Below are positions 1 to 13,000 of a stretch of DNA of 64,000 bases, in pieces (the first letter of the stretch is position 1; each line of letters starts with the position of its first letter). The translations under genes were made by a program, and so were the position numbers. Origin of the DNA: Hirundichthys speculiger. Its lineage: Eukaryota > Chordata > Actinopteri > Beloniformes > Exocoetidae. A model generated the notes under the pieces. That model saw only the letters and a list, made by a program, of their open reading frames with translations. It did no database searches and was not told the origin of the DNA. Location: positions 930,001-994,000 of the forward strand of contig JAGFBZ010000363.1 in assembly GCA_018398805.1 (NCBI GenBank). The letters are read 5' to 3'.

Positions 1-276
1 TCACTGAATGTGGGGGATGCACTTGTTTTAAGGCTAAAGGTTGGGCCTATGAATCTTTGATCCATCTCTTCCCAACTTGTCATGCCCCTCCCTACATTCA
101 ATATGAGTGAGCAGAGAACCACTTTGCTCATCCTTTCCCTCTCACACATGCACATACACACACAGACACCCTCCATGTGTCCTCCTGATGCATTAATGTT
201 CTTACATCACCTCCTCCAGTGAGCACAAAAAACAAGAGCAACAGACTTGAAGAGATGGAGAGATGGGCTTGTTGGA

Positions 277-296
277 GGGGGGGGGGGGGGGGGGGG
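277..296 (+). repeat. Poly-G run (G20)
   Basis: Twenty consecutive G on the plus strand inside msrA intron 4. It could form a quadruplex and is prone to length error. Confidence 0.95.
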
Positions 297-497
297 TGTT
301 CTTGTAAACGCTGTGCATGCGTGCGTGTGAGTGGGTGGGAGGCAAATATGTGGTTTGCTTTATAGAGTACTGGAAGAATACGCATTGCGAGCCAAACATT
401 TCAGTAAACTTGGTAAAATGTTACACCACTGCGGCTCCGGTTTTTCCTGTGACTGACAACTTCAAGGGAATTTAGCACGACAAAATGGAAACTAAGT

Positions 498-559
498 ATA
501 ATAATAATAATAATAATGATAATATGAATGATGATAATAATAATAATAATAATAATAAT
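498..559 (+). repeat. Interrupted (AAT)n microsatellite
   Basis: Tandem AAT/ATA units with several point interruptions, inside msrA intron 4. Confidence 0.9.
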
Positions 560-910
560 GTTTCAGTCATAAGCCCGTGTGTGAACTGAATGATGAAAGG
601 CTGGCTTATCATGGTTAACCGCCGCGCACATGCTCAGTGAGACACTTTCACTATTTGGTGCTTGAACGTGCATCACAGTGGAGTGTCCCTCCATGGATGG
701 CTGGATCTCAGACACATTAACACTGTCTGGCGTTGACTTACACCCATGAGACCTCCCCCCACCACAACGTGCACACAGGCACATGCGTGGGCATCATCCT
801 TCTGCTCTAATACCCTTTTGTGCCCTTTGGGACAAAAGTCTTGTTTGAGGGTGACTTTATGGTGTGCGTGTGTGCGCGCGCGTGAGTGTGTGTGTGTGTG
901 CATGCGCTAC

Positions 911-1015
911 CTTGTGTAGGATCGTGGTTCTCCCAAAAGTATCGGAGCAGTTCCTCAAAGCTGATGTCTTTCGGGGAGAAGACCACCCTCACCACCTCGA
1001 CGTGGCCCGTCAGAC
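911..1015 (-). CDS. msrA: msrA coding exon 4
   Basis: A 105-nt exon between CCTCAG| and |GTAGCG. It encodes [19 protein letters not shown] and then [17 protein letters not shown], the conserved MsrA segment containing the [10 protein letters not shown] signature. Phase 1 at both ends. The next family segment (MRQGNDHGTQYRS) is not found between base 1 and 910, so the following exon is outside the window. Confidence 0.95.
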
Positions 1016-4000
1016 CTGAGGGGGAAATTACAAACTTTAGAGTAAAAACAAAAAAAAGCATTCATTACATCCTCTTCATCTCACTCTACGTCCCTTATAT
1101 TGCAAGCGCTGAAAAATAATAGGCTGATGACCAAATCAAAGCAAGCAACTGCGTTAAAAATTGCAACAGACAAAAAAGGAATATCATGTTCTGCGTTGCG
1201 TGTATGCATCATTGAGCGCATGTGACACAGGTAGAAAACATTCAGCTGGAATCCACTATGAAATATGCTGTTGAATCATGAAGGGGAGAGAGTAAGAGAA
1301 AGATAAAAGGAGGCACAGTAAAGACCAGCGCTTATGATGGAGGTTGCCAAAAGCTCACTGACACTTGTTCATGTCTGCAGCTGCCAGGGCCCAAAGCTTC
1401 AGCAAGCTGCCTCCAGGCGTTCTCAAACCGGAGGCTGCTTTAAGTCTCACACGTACAAGAGGTGAATCTGTACACGCAAACACACTTATAGCAGAAAAGG
1501 TGTTCTCACACTCCGTATAAAAGACATATGCCTTTTCTAAATAGAAATGCAGAGGAGGTACTTTGAGACTGCACTGGTTTAAACCATGTAAAGGTGTGTG
1601 AACATGTATGGAGTATACCACACAGCACACCCACTCAGGCCGATGCATCAGGTGACCTGAAAATACTAGAGAGACAAAATCAGGCACCTTATCTGAGATC
1701 CAACGTATGACTTATTCCTGGATGGTTAACAATATCTGGGAAAGGCACAGCCGGTGAAAAATGGCATATTGGTTCATGTGCGTACATTTAGATTTTCATT
1801 TATGTATATTTATATTCATATTGATTATGTTAATGAAACTGAAAAGACAAAACACAAAAAGAATCTTTTCATGGTACTTGATTCAAGAACGGCCATGAAT
1901 ATCTGACTACAAGTGGTGTATATTGCTAACGCTTTTTGCATTTTTTTATGCTAAAATAGCAAAATGTGTATATCATTCTCTACCAAAGACAAACCCCCAA
2001 AGACTGTTTACATTTTGCTGTGCACACAGATAGCAGTGGGCTGTTGGCTGGCAGTCAAGGTGCAGAGAGAGAGAGAGAGAGGAAAGTTCCTGAAAAGACC
2101 AATTTGAAAAACAGGTAACTGTGTGCCGTGACTCTCCAAGCTCGTCCCGTGTGAAGCAGGTGGAAGGCTGAGAAGTAACAAGGATCAGCACCGCTAAAGC
2201 TGCTAGAGATTCAATATTTGGCTGAAGGACCATTCACCAAGGTGAATAGCTTTCTAGGTGATCACAGCTTAACAAAACAGCATGCTGTCCTACTGGCCTT
2301 TTTCGGTTTTATTATTCCCTACTGCTGAAAACAGAAATGAGTGATGCAGCACTGGACATAAATTAAAATGCTTTGAATTACCTCTAGAAAAACACAAGAG
2401 TAATTATTGTCATCTCTAGAGCTTTTACTTTTGTGTTAAGAGGTTTTGTTGTTCATGCATGGGCTCTAAAGCTACACCAGAGCTGAAACATAAAGACTGC
2501 ATGAATGGTCACTGGCTTGTGATGTTTCTCCTTTCATATGCCAGAAACACAAAAGCATTCAAAAGGCACTCTCCTTTTTCTTCCATTTCAGTTATATGCA
2601 TACTGCCAAGAAATCTTAATTGTAGACTAAGCCTAGCACCAAGTGATCTCTGTCATAGAAAGTGAAACAAACTCAATGACCCCATGGAGATCTAAAGGAT
2701 TCAATAGTGCAAGACTGACCCTCTCACTACTGATCATGTCCAAAGTCAATAAATAAAGGTTGTGCTTCCTAGATAGTGGACGATGTCAATTAATATGAAC
2801 AAATTACATATGATATGCATATTTTGTATTGGTGTTACTGATACAAGAGTCAGGGGAGCTGTTTCCTGATCACAGAGACGCTGGTTCACTGATTTTCAAC
2901 AAGTGCAAAACAAAAATTAAGAGCATCAAAAATAAGAAACTGTCACTGAAACTTTCGAAAAATCAGAAGCACAATGAAATACGCTCTTATGACACAGATG
3001 AACTGGAGTTTTGTAGTAGTTGTGCTGAATACTTGCAGTAAAGTCTGAACAGGTATTATTCAGAGTTGTTCATGCACAAAGAAATGCACAAAGCTAAAAC
3101 CAGAACTGCCAGACGTTCAACCAGTAGAAGAGAAGCCATTAGAACATCTATAGTTTTTGTTTTAGCTGTGTGAGTTCCCACAGGAGGGGATGCGAGGGAT
3201 GTGCCATTAGACAAATTAAGCTTTAATATGGAAACCCCAAAAATGAAATGAATATTTCAAAAGAAACCCATGTAAACAACTTCATTGCAAAAATACTATC
3301 CTTAGAATAAGGTTATGAATTAGATTATTCCTGTCAGTGTAAACGTAGTCTATATTTGATGGAAAAATTATGACATGATTGCCGTTTAGCTGTTGCATTA
3401 CTTCGGCATTTCCGTCTGTGGTGTATCTGGGGAAGTAAAACACATGAATTGTGACTAGGGTTGGGAATCGAGAACCGGTTCCTGTAGAGAACCGGTTCCG
3501 TGTGTTTCAATTCCATGGAATTGTTTGGCAGTTTATCTAGCGATTCTCTTATCGATTCCAACCAGCACGAATCTCACGTAATTTACGCAAGTTATGCACA
3601 GTCAATTCCAGAAAGCACTTACGTGATTAAGTTACGTTGGTTTAGCAAACACATTGGAGTTGTAAACAACAAGTTTGGCTTCACTTCACCAAAGAAAGAT
3701 GGCAACAAGGCAACTTGCAGTCATTGTAAACTGCAAGTTGGAGATAACAGCGTCGGGAGGGAACACGACTAACATGCAGAAACATTTGCGCACATAACAT
3801 GAGATAACGAGTGTCGTGTTTTTGACGCGCTTCGGACTGATGGATCTCAACCCAGCAGCAGCGGCAGTAGCCAAGCTAAGATCACCTCTACGGTTACTAC
3901 GGAAGGCAACTCTGGTAAGTAGCTATCCCACTGCCTACGTGCTTCTTTGTAAAACATATATAACATGTATAACATTAACGCTAACATAAACGAATGCCTT

Positions 4001-7000
4001 CTGCATTACACTTAGAAGATGACCGTGATGAGAGAGACAGTCTGGCTCAGAGGCTGGAAGACATGCTTATTTTTCTGCAAAACAATTGTTAATTCTTCAT
4101 AGTATTTGCAGAGTTGCACTATGCACTGTTCCGTTGTATTTGATAGTATTTAACTTTCTTTATTATTATTTTTGAGTGCTTAGTGAGCTCATATATCCTT
4201 TTAAAAGGGAGATTTTTTTTTTCTATTAGGAAAAATCTGTTAGTAAAATGTTACACATTCTTGTGTACTTGCACAGTTACATATTATCTTTGGGCCTCTT
4301 TTGACTTCGCTGTTGAGTTTGTAAGGTCGTGACTTCTAAGTAAAACAAAAATTGATGCTAATAAAACTGTTTGTTCTCCTTTTTCCCCAAATTAGAATCG
4401 ATAAGAGAATCGAATCGAATTGTTAAACAGTATCGATAATGGAATCAGAAAAATCTTATCAATTCCCATCCGTAATTGTGACAAGACTGCACCTTAAGAA
4501 AAAGGAGCAGCACCGACTGTGCACAGCTGAACTGCAGAGGAGGGAAATCTCGGAATTTAGGTAGTTAGTAGAAAGACTTCAGTAGTACTAGGTTGCCATT
4601 GTTTGCTCTCTAATGTAGTCATGATGTGCAACATGAGTGTCACGTGTGTCCAGACTTCCGTTTAAATAAATAATGCACATCCCATTGAAGAGAAAGGTGG
4701 AGTGGAGCTGAGTGGTTCACCAGTTCCTCTCCACAGTTCCTTCACATTGACCAAGGCATGTTACATATTTCTCTGACTTCAGGAAAATTCTAGATTTAAT
4801 GTTTTACAACACTGTATGGCTAAAGGTTAAAGTACAAAAGTTAACAGCCTCAGCTGTAGATTTGGTACCATAAACATCTTGCATTATGGGTTGTGCTTGT
4901 GCTGTAAATATTATATAAAATATGATGACTGATAATAACCATAACTTCTCTTTACTCTCGGCTGTGTGTATGTGTCTGTCCCCTCAAGAGAAATCTGACT
5001 GCACCTCAACGTTTCTGTCCATCAGACCATCCACCTATCTGCCTGTCCCACTATCTTTTCTCGTCTCTTCTGACAGTTCCATCAACCACCTCTTTCTGTC
5101 CATCCGCCTGTCCGTCCGTCCATCTGTCTGCCATGCCTTGGCCGTGTTGACAGCTCCTTGGTCTCATGCCATTGCTGTGTTTTTCTCCGTCATGGCCACT
5201 GGAGCGACGCCTGCACCCTCTCAGCCGATGGACAGGTAACCATTCTTTCTCACACTTCTTCCTCTCATATTTTATTCCCACACAAAAGTTTGCTTGACTC
5301 ATTCTCTGACTTGCTGCGGCACTATCTTTTTCAGTCATCCGTCTCCATCTCTGTCATCCTCCCCAGCTGACCATCTTGTTGCTGGGGAGCTGACGGAAAA
5401 GGGGACTCAGAGGCTACTGACAGAAATCATGCAAAGCCCTGTGTTCAGAAAATCTGCCAGCTGGTCCCAAAGCATCGTTCTCTTCCTCTTCATGTCCCCT
5501 ATGCTGTGTCTGCACCTCGACTCCAACGATGCACCCCGAGAAATGGAGAAGCCCCAAACTAACAGCTCATGACTCCTACAACACAGGAGAGGAACGCACA
5601 GCCAACATCTTTATTTGAATTAAACATCAACTCCCTACATAAATCTATTTGATTGCCGTGATGACGAAAATGGAAAGAGACGAGTAGCCAAACATTTTCA
5701 ACATCTTAGATCGCAAACGCACAGAATCTGCACTTCTGTTTCTTGCATCACGTTCGTCAAATCAAATTCTCTGGGAAAGAAGCCCGTTCTTGGTGCTTCG
5801 CACACATTAACTTCTCGGTTAAAACGCCGCAGTATAGCGCAGTACAGAGTCCAATCCTTACAAGTAGGTCATAGGGGGGTGGAGGGGGGGTGCAGCCCAT
5901 CTGGAGCAGTGCATTCTGAGTAGTTTACTGCAGATGAAGGGAAGAAGCCAGCGCATGAGAGATCTGTACTTATAACAAATTTTCTATGCATCCCTTTCTT
6001 TATCCTTTTCGTTTGATGTCTCTTGAAGCTTGACTCAAAGCATGTGCCAACCCACTTCACTTACTCACAGGAAGATAGCATGATATTTTTTTTTTTTAAA
6101 TATAATATATCATGGCAAGAAAGACTATGTGAATCCTTTGGGATCTCTGGGTTTTCTGCATTTTATGTGCCATTAAATATGATCTAAGTCACAATAACAG
6201 ACACACAGAATGTGCTTTAGCTGATAACACACAAGCATGCATAATTTCTTTTTTTTCATAATTTAACATACACATTAAACATTCAAAATAAAGGAGGAAA
6301 CAGTAAGTGCATCCTTGGAGTTAACAGCTGGTCAGACCGCCTTTGGCTTTCAGCAAGCACTTTCGTAGTTGTGGATCAGACCCACACAGTGTTCAGGAGG
6401 AAATCTGGAGGATTTCTCTTTACAGGACAGCTCCAGCTCAGTCACATTTTAAGGATGTCTGGTGTGGGTTAAGGTCTACGATATGACTGAGCTGCTCCAA
6501 AAGGTGGATTTCCTTTATCTGAAACCATCCTGCTGCATCACTCAGCTTCTAAGCTTCAGTTGTTGGACAGACACTCTGATATTAGCCAGGAGGATATTTT
6601 GGTAAATTTGGGGATTCATTTTCACCTTGGCAAGTGGTCCAGAGACAATGAACCAAGCCCAAATTCACCACTGGGATGATGTTTTGATGTTGGTAATATG
6701 TTCCTTTTTTTGTGCCATACACGGTGCAGAGTATGCCTGACAAATAATTCAGTTTTTTCAAAACATTTACAAAAAGCAATTTGTGTAACTGTGGACTGAT
6801 GGATGCCAAAAACAGTTTAAAATGACTGAATGAAATCTATCTTTTTCCAACCTGCAGATCAGCTACTCTGTATATTTTCTCATGAACACCAAACTTAAAA
6901 TAGTTGAGTGTTTTTTATCACTCAAAGTTGCTAACTACACTTCTAAAATTTCATTAATTGGACTCTAGGTGTGCAAACTAATGACTCAAATTAACTCTTG

Positions 7001-10000
7001 TTTATGTCTGTGGCTTCACTTACCTTTGCCTCTAGCCCTGTGGATGTTTAGGGGGCATGTTCAATAACAGCACACTTGTTTGTCTGGTATGTCCTTAGGC
7101 ACATTCTTCTTGTCTATAACTGTAACCTACATGAGGATCAGATCACATTCTTCGGCAAATTAATGCACAATACCATTACATTCCAAAGGGTTCACATATT
7201 TCCTTCTTGCCATTGCAACTGAGTGTATAGACACACAATAATGTATAAAGAGCAGTACCTGAGCGGACCTCATAGTAGTTGGGATTGGGCGTAAAGCCAC
7301 CGGCGTAGCCCACCTGTGTGGAGAAGACTCCTGGAATCCTCCAAAAGTTTCTCAACTCCCCAGAAACAGCCCATTCCTGCTCCATGCACACACAAACACA
7401 CGCAGAATCAGGGTTTTTGTGCTGACGTACATTCTACTGGCAAATCTTTCCAAAAGGTGTTACAAAACCATTAACCAGTAACAGAGGGTCATGTATTTGG
7501 TGGATTGGGATTTTTAAGTGCAACTGTGCTATCTCACCAAATGTGATGGTTTCCATGCCTTCTGGAAAAGGCTCCACAGTGGGATTCCCGTTAACTGCAT
7601 GCTTGTCTGTAAAGGACAACAGTGAGAAAATATGCCATTAAATAATAACATTGCGATGCAACGGTATAAATTACAGTCTATGACTAAAGAGGCCCATTAT
7701 CAGCTTTGAGTCAGCCTCACAGGTCCTCACTTCATTATAGGCTGAACCTGACCAACAGATCAGGGCCAGAGGCCTCTGTGCAGGAAGACATTTAAAGGAT
7801 TATACAGCTTTGACCGCCATTCTGACTCTTCTTACCGTCCTCTCCTCAACACCCACTATTTAACGCACTAGAGAGATTATTTTTGGATCACTCTTACTTC
7901 ACCATATGGTAAAGGCATTTTATGTTCAGTTCTGTCTCCACCAGTATGGTGGTAGATCTGCCATTCTCGGTGTACACCACACAGAAAACTTCTGCTGACA
8001 CTGTGAGGTATGGGACTCCATAACCACACATGTATAATAGAACCAATGACATCATTTTAAAGATATCAATAAATGAAACAAACCAGAGAGCTGAGAAACT
8101 GTACTCCATTACCAACTGTGCTCCATGGCATTAGAGTGCTAAAAAGAGTGTGCATGTGTGTGTAGCCCACAGATGTGTCAGGAGGATTATGGTTTAAGAA
8201 GACTGAGGTGACTTAGCGTGCAAATCTCCACTAAGCAAGGCTGGTTTGTACTGCAACCACTAATATTAGTCTGCAGATAAACAGGCCACAGGGTACACCA
8301 AGAGCTTAGCATATACCAATGATGGATGCTTGCTTTAAGTTCAGTGAGTGATTGCTCATTAGCAGCGAAGAGATGTTATCTGTGATACTGCCCTGAATAC
8401 CAACACATCACTAATCTCATACAGACGTAACAGTTCCTTTCCTAGATAGACCGAAAATAATCCTCAACTGAAACAAAAGGCAAACAACGAACGCCAACCT
8501 GCATTTTACTTCAGAATAGAGGAGATTACCACTCCACACCATACTACTGCAACACTTGAACCGGTAGCATCAAATCTTGTGCATAAGGGCACTTTTTGAT
8601 ATTTCACAAAATTGTTTGGTTTATATGTGCGGTAACAGATTGCAGAAGCATAAAGGACTAAAATGTCACTGAGGCCTGGCTGCCCTCAGGCAGTCGCTTC
8701 CTGCCCTCCTGTTGTGTGACAGTTCTGTCTTTTAGCAGCAGGTTGTTTGGCACTGCCAGGTCATGTTCACGGGCACAGTCAGCTGCAATCAAAGTATATC
8801 CATGTCAGTGACTGCGCCGGCTAAATTTTCCTCAGTCCAGTAGGGGGACTAAAAGTGGAGGGAGGACAGAGGGTATCTTTATCTTCTGTGTATTGTCTCT
8901 ATGCTGTGCTCAGTCTCACCCTCATACTCTGTTTCTGGCCACTGCGATAAAAAAGGTACTGAAGTTGCCAAATGACTGTGAGAGGGAAAATGAGAGCGTG
9001 AGACAAGTGTGAGATAAAGGAGGAGGAGGAAAAGAAGTGGGAGGAGTAGAGATCAGCCTGCCAAAACAATGAAAAGAGTAAATAGCCAGTGAGAAGCAAC
9101 AAATGAGGGTACTTGGGAGGCAGTGAAGGATTCTTTTGGCTTTCAGACTGCCATGCCTTTGAGCGCTACATAAAAAGACTAAGCACTTTATCCAGAGAAG
9201 AAACAGAGAAAATAAACAGACAAGTAAGTAAACAAACAAAAGGGAGAAGTGAAAATGAAGTTAGACAAGACCTGGCGACACGACATAGAAGCCCAGTCTC
9301 CCAGGTCTCCTGTCACGGCTCCATCTCACTTCACACTCTCTTTCTCACATCACCTTCCCATCATCCCTCATTTTCCTCTTGCAAACATGCGCACAAGTGT
9401 ATGCATGCACAGTGGAACACAATCAGCCACACAATCATTTGTACATCGATGCCTGCGGTAGGTATTTCTCCCATGGAGCATCTGGCATGGGTCCAGACAG
9501 TGTCAGGCTAGCTCTTCCACTGTGCCTGGTCCAGAAACCCCTCCCTTCCCATCATCGAACGAGCACCCACACTCCATTCTGCCAGAATTACCCCATCTAA
9601 CAAACAGGCACAGAGAAAGAACTGGCTGAATACCCTCATGATGCTGCCTAACTACGCCAGCAAAAAAAAAAAAAAATACAGGATGACCAAACACAAGCAG
9701 GGAGGATGACTGACTGTGGGGAAGGATTCATAAAAAGATTTTTTTTTTTTTTTTCAACTTGGATGAGATCAGGGCATAATCCCTTTTGTGCACCTTTGTT
9801 TTGAAGGATATCTGGAAAGCACACTTCACATTATGCACCACACTGGGACTGAAACGGAACTCTTTGGTCACCATTTGATGTTTAGCATAGCAGCTGTTGG
9901 TAGCTGGACCAGAACCAAAACATCGGACCGGACACTCTACTACTCCGTTTGAAACAACCGGATAACACCACCTAGTATGACTTATGTTAGTGGGGTTTTT

Positions 10001-13000
10001 TTTTATGTCTTTGTTACCCTTCAGTTCGTCTGTGGTCTTTGTTTCTCACCCGTAAACCTGAAGTACAAATGATGCTCCCTCCTTGCACAGAGACATGAGA
10101 GGTATTATCCCTGGATGCCAGGACTTGTGATGGAAGGTTGATTTCCAGGCTGCTCTCTTTATTTCATTCCAAAAAGAAAGAAAAAAAGACCTCTTTCCCC
10201 GTTCCCCTTCCCTCCCTCTTTACCAGCTATTCCTCTTTCTAGCTTTACACGGTTTGGCTGGGAGTCAGGCACGAGTCATCCGAGGAGGCTGATGCTTTAT
10301 ATTGGTGCCAACTACCCTCTGCTGCATGAGAGGATGGATAGGGGCGACAAAGAGTGGGGCAAAGAAAGGGGGTAGAGAAAAGAGGCAAGACTGTGGGGAG
10401 ATAATCCATTTTAAGAAGAGGTAAGTAAAGAAAACTGCCACTGTGGCCTTGAAATGGTCAACCCAACTTGGTCTAGTGGCACAAACATTTAAACTTGTCA
10501 ATGTGAAGAGCATGGCTATCCAGCCAATCATTTAGTTCTATATATATAGTAATGGGAATAGCTGGTATGGAGAACACAGCCCACTATGTTCTTCCAGCAA
10601 AAGAAGTGAAAGCTGGTTTTAGCAGAAATGGGGCAGCATCAAACTGGTTAGCCAAACTAAATTAAAGAACCTTGGTTTTAATCATAAAGTGAAACCATAC
10701 ACTTAAAAATGCCCTAGCACACTCCCTCAGCGCATATATCAGAAAAAAAAATCCACCCAATTTCTACACAGCTTGTGTAATTGGAATCTAGAGTCCCTGC
10801 ATGCAAGATACAAACATAGCTTGAGTGGCTAACTGGGAGCTTCAGCTGCATTCCTGGTGGGCCACTTAACAGTTAGGCTGGCATTCTGGTTGGCTAAAAA
10901 ATAAGACTATTCTGACATCATCACAACTTAATTAATCTCCCTTCCCACTGCATATTTCACATTTTACACTTATGACTGCACACTGTCTGAACTGCAATGA
11001 ATTGGATGGATGCTATCACCTGCAGCAGTTTCCCCATCTCTCAAATTGTCAGACCACACACAAAAAAAAGTGATCTGAAAAGGTGAATATGGATGGGGGG
11101 AAGAAACAGAAAAAAGCAAAGGCAGTGCAGAACGACAGAACCACATTTGTGAAACTAAGGGTTGTATTTGCACTTGGCATTACGTGTTGCATTAACATAA
11201 CTAATCTGCATTCACACTACTATTACAACACTGTGAGCACGCATCATGCAGCCGTCCACAGGTCCTATTCACTGGACATGTGAACATGACTGATGATACC
11301 TCATAAAGGGTTTTCTCCCATGATTATAGGTAGTTTTATTAATATTAAATACAGACTTCAGCTGCATGAACAGCTGATACCAAGGACAGCAAAGTCAGCA
11401 GCATTTGCTGTTCTATCTCCACCTCGTTTACACCACTGCTAAGGCGTGCCTATGTGTTAGGGGTTGGTGTCCACTACATGTGACAAAAATCATGAATGCA
11501 CGAATCCCATTTGTTGTCTGTGGAAGGAGAAAAAAACGTGGTGTCTCCAATGCCATGTCTCCATGTGACAAAATTGGGGAAAAGATGCTTCTGCATGCCA
11601 AGAGGTTGCTCGTGGGACAGGAGACATGCAGCTTTATCTTTCAGTTACGGTCACATGACACAGGCGTGGCAAAGAAGGAAATGATACGCCAGAGGAGCAA
11701 ATCATGAAGTGACTCACTGCAACACTTTTGCTCAACCACATTATGCCACAAACTGCTGCATTTACCTACTAAAATGAGGTCTGCAGTAGGATAATCATTT
11801 TTTCACGTTTGAGTGTGGATGGCAGGTGTAATCGGAACAAATGTCTTGTGGTAACAACTGAAAAGCATGATTGTGAATGCAGTTATTTCCACAGAGAAAA
11901 TATGAGCACGAGACCAGCTAACCAAATTAGAAATTAAAAAATGTAAAATATGAGTTAAATGTGCAGTAAGTATCCCCATCATTAAAAACGTAGCGTTTGA
12001 GCAAAAAATAACTCTCCCCGAGAGGCAGGATGGCAATATACACGGAGCACTGATGGCGTCTATTATATCAACATTTTCAGAGTGCTCCTGATCTTTTAAA
12101 TATGGATTAACATGACAAGAGACATGGCTATATTTATCACACTAATGATAATTACAGGATGATAAAATTGAACTATTGTTCAATTTATCAAATTTCTTCT
12201 ACATTCAAAAAAAAAAAAAAAAAAAAAAAAAAGCAAATGTAGACTGGTCTTGGACATGAAACACTAGGGCTGAAAACTGGTCCAAACCCAGCACTGGAGG
12301 CAACACGTTCTTTTCAGGGGTTGCAGTAGAATAATCTTTTTAGCAAAGAAAAACTGCAAACTGAACAGAATGACCCAGAAGTATCTCAATGACAGCCATG
12401 ATAAAAGCTGCTTAAATTCTTCAAATGCTTTAAAAAACATAAAAACGCTTCAGTGCCTTCATTCTTATCTCCTTTAAGATGCACTGGTTCCGCTTTTACA
12501 AAAAGAGTTAATGCTTTCCCACAATTCCTTGCAGCAGCAATACTGAATGTGATAGACCACAGGCATTATGTCAGATCAATGAGCGAAACTTTTTACAAGT
12601 GTTGGGGAGGAATGAGGGCAACACATAAAAGACTCCGGAGCAACAGCAGCAGGGTTCTCATGATCTGCTGTTGTCCTCATATCTCATCTGAAATCCCACT
12701 TTCTCTCAGACTCCAGTCCTTTCACCTTCCTCACCACGCCTGAACAGTGCACCTCAAGGAATAGACCTAAAGTGTTTTCCATGCTCAGAACATTATACAC
12801 TATTAAGCACAACTGCAAAAATACACCTTGATGTGTTTATAATTTTAAATGTGAACAGTTTCCATATTTCATAACTCCGAAGAAGCTTAATAAACTTACC
12901 TGACTCTTTCGCTCTTTGGCTGTCCTAGTTTCTGTGTTGCTTTTTCCTCCCCCATTACCTGATTATGAAACATTTTTACAAGACCTTTACTCCTGTCTTA

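Larger units (their letters stand above)
1..910. other. msrA intron 4 (part), simple repeats only
   Basis: No exon is visible. The stretch holds a 20-base G run (277-296), an interrupted AAT repeat (about 498-559) and TG/CG alternating stretches near 860-900. The short reading frames here are low-complexity His/Thr/Cys strings read from (CA)n and are not convincing. Confidence 0.7.
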
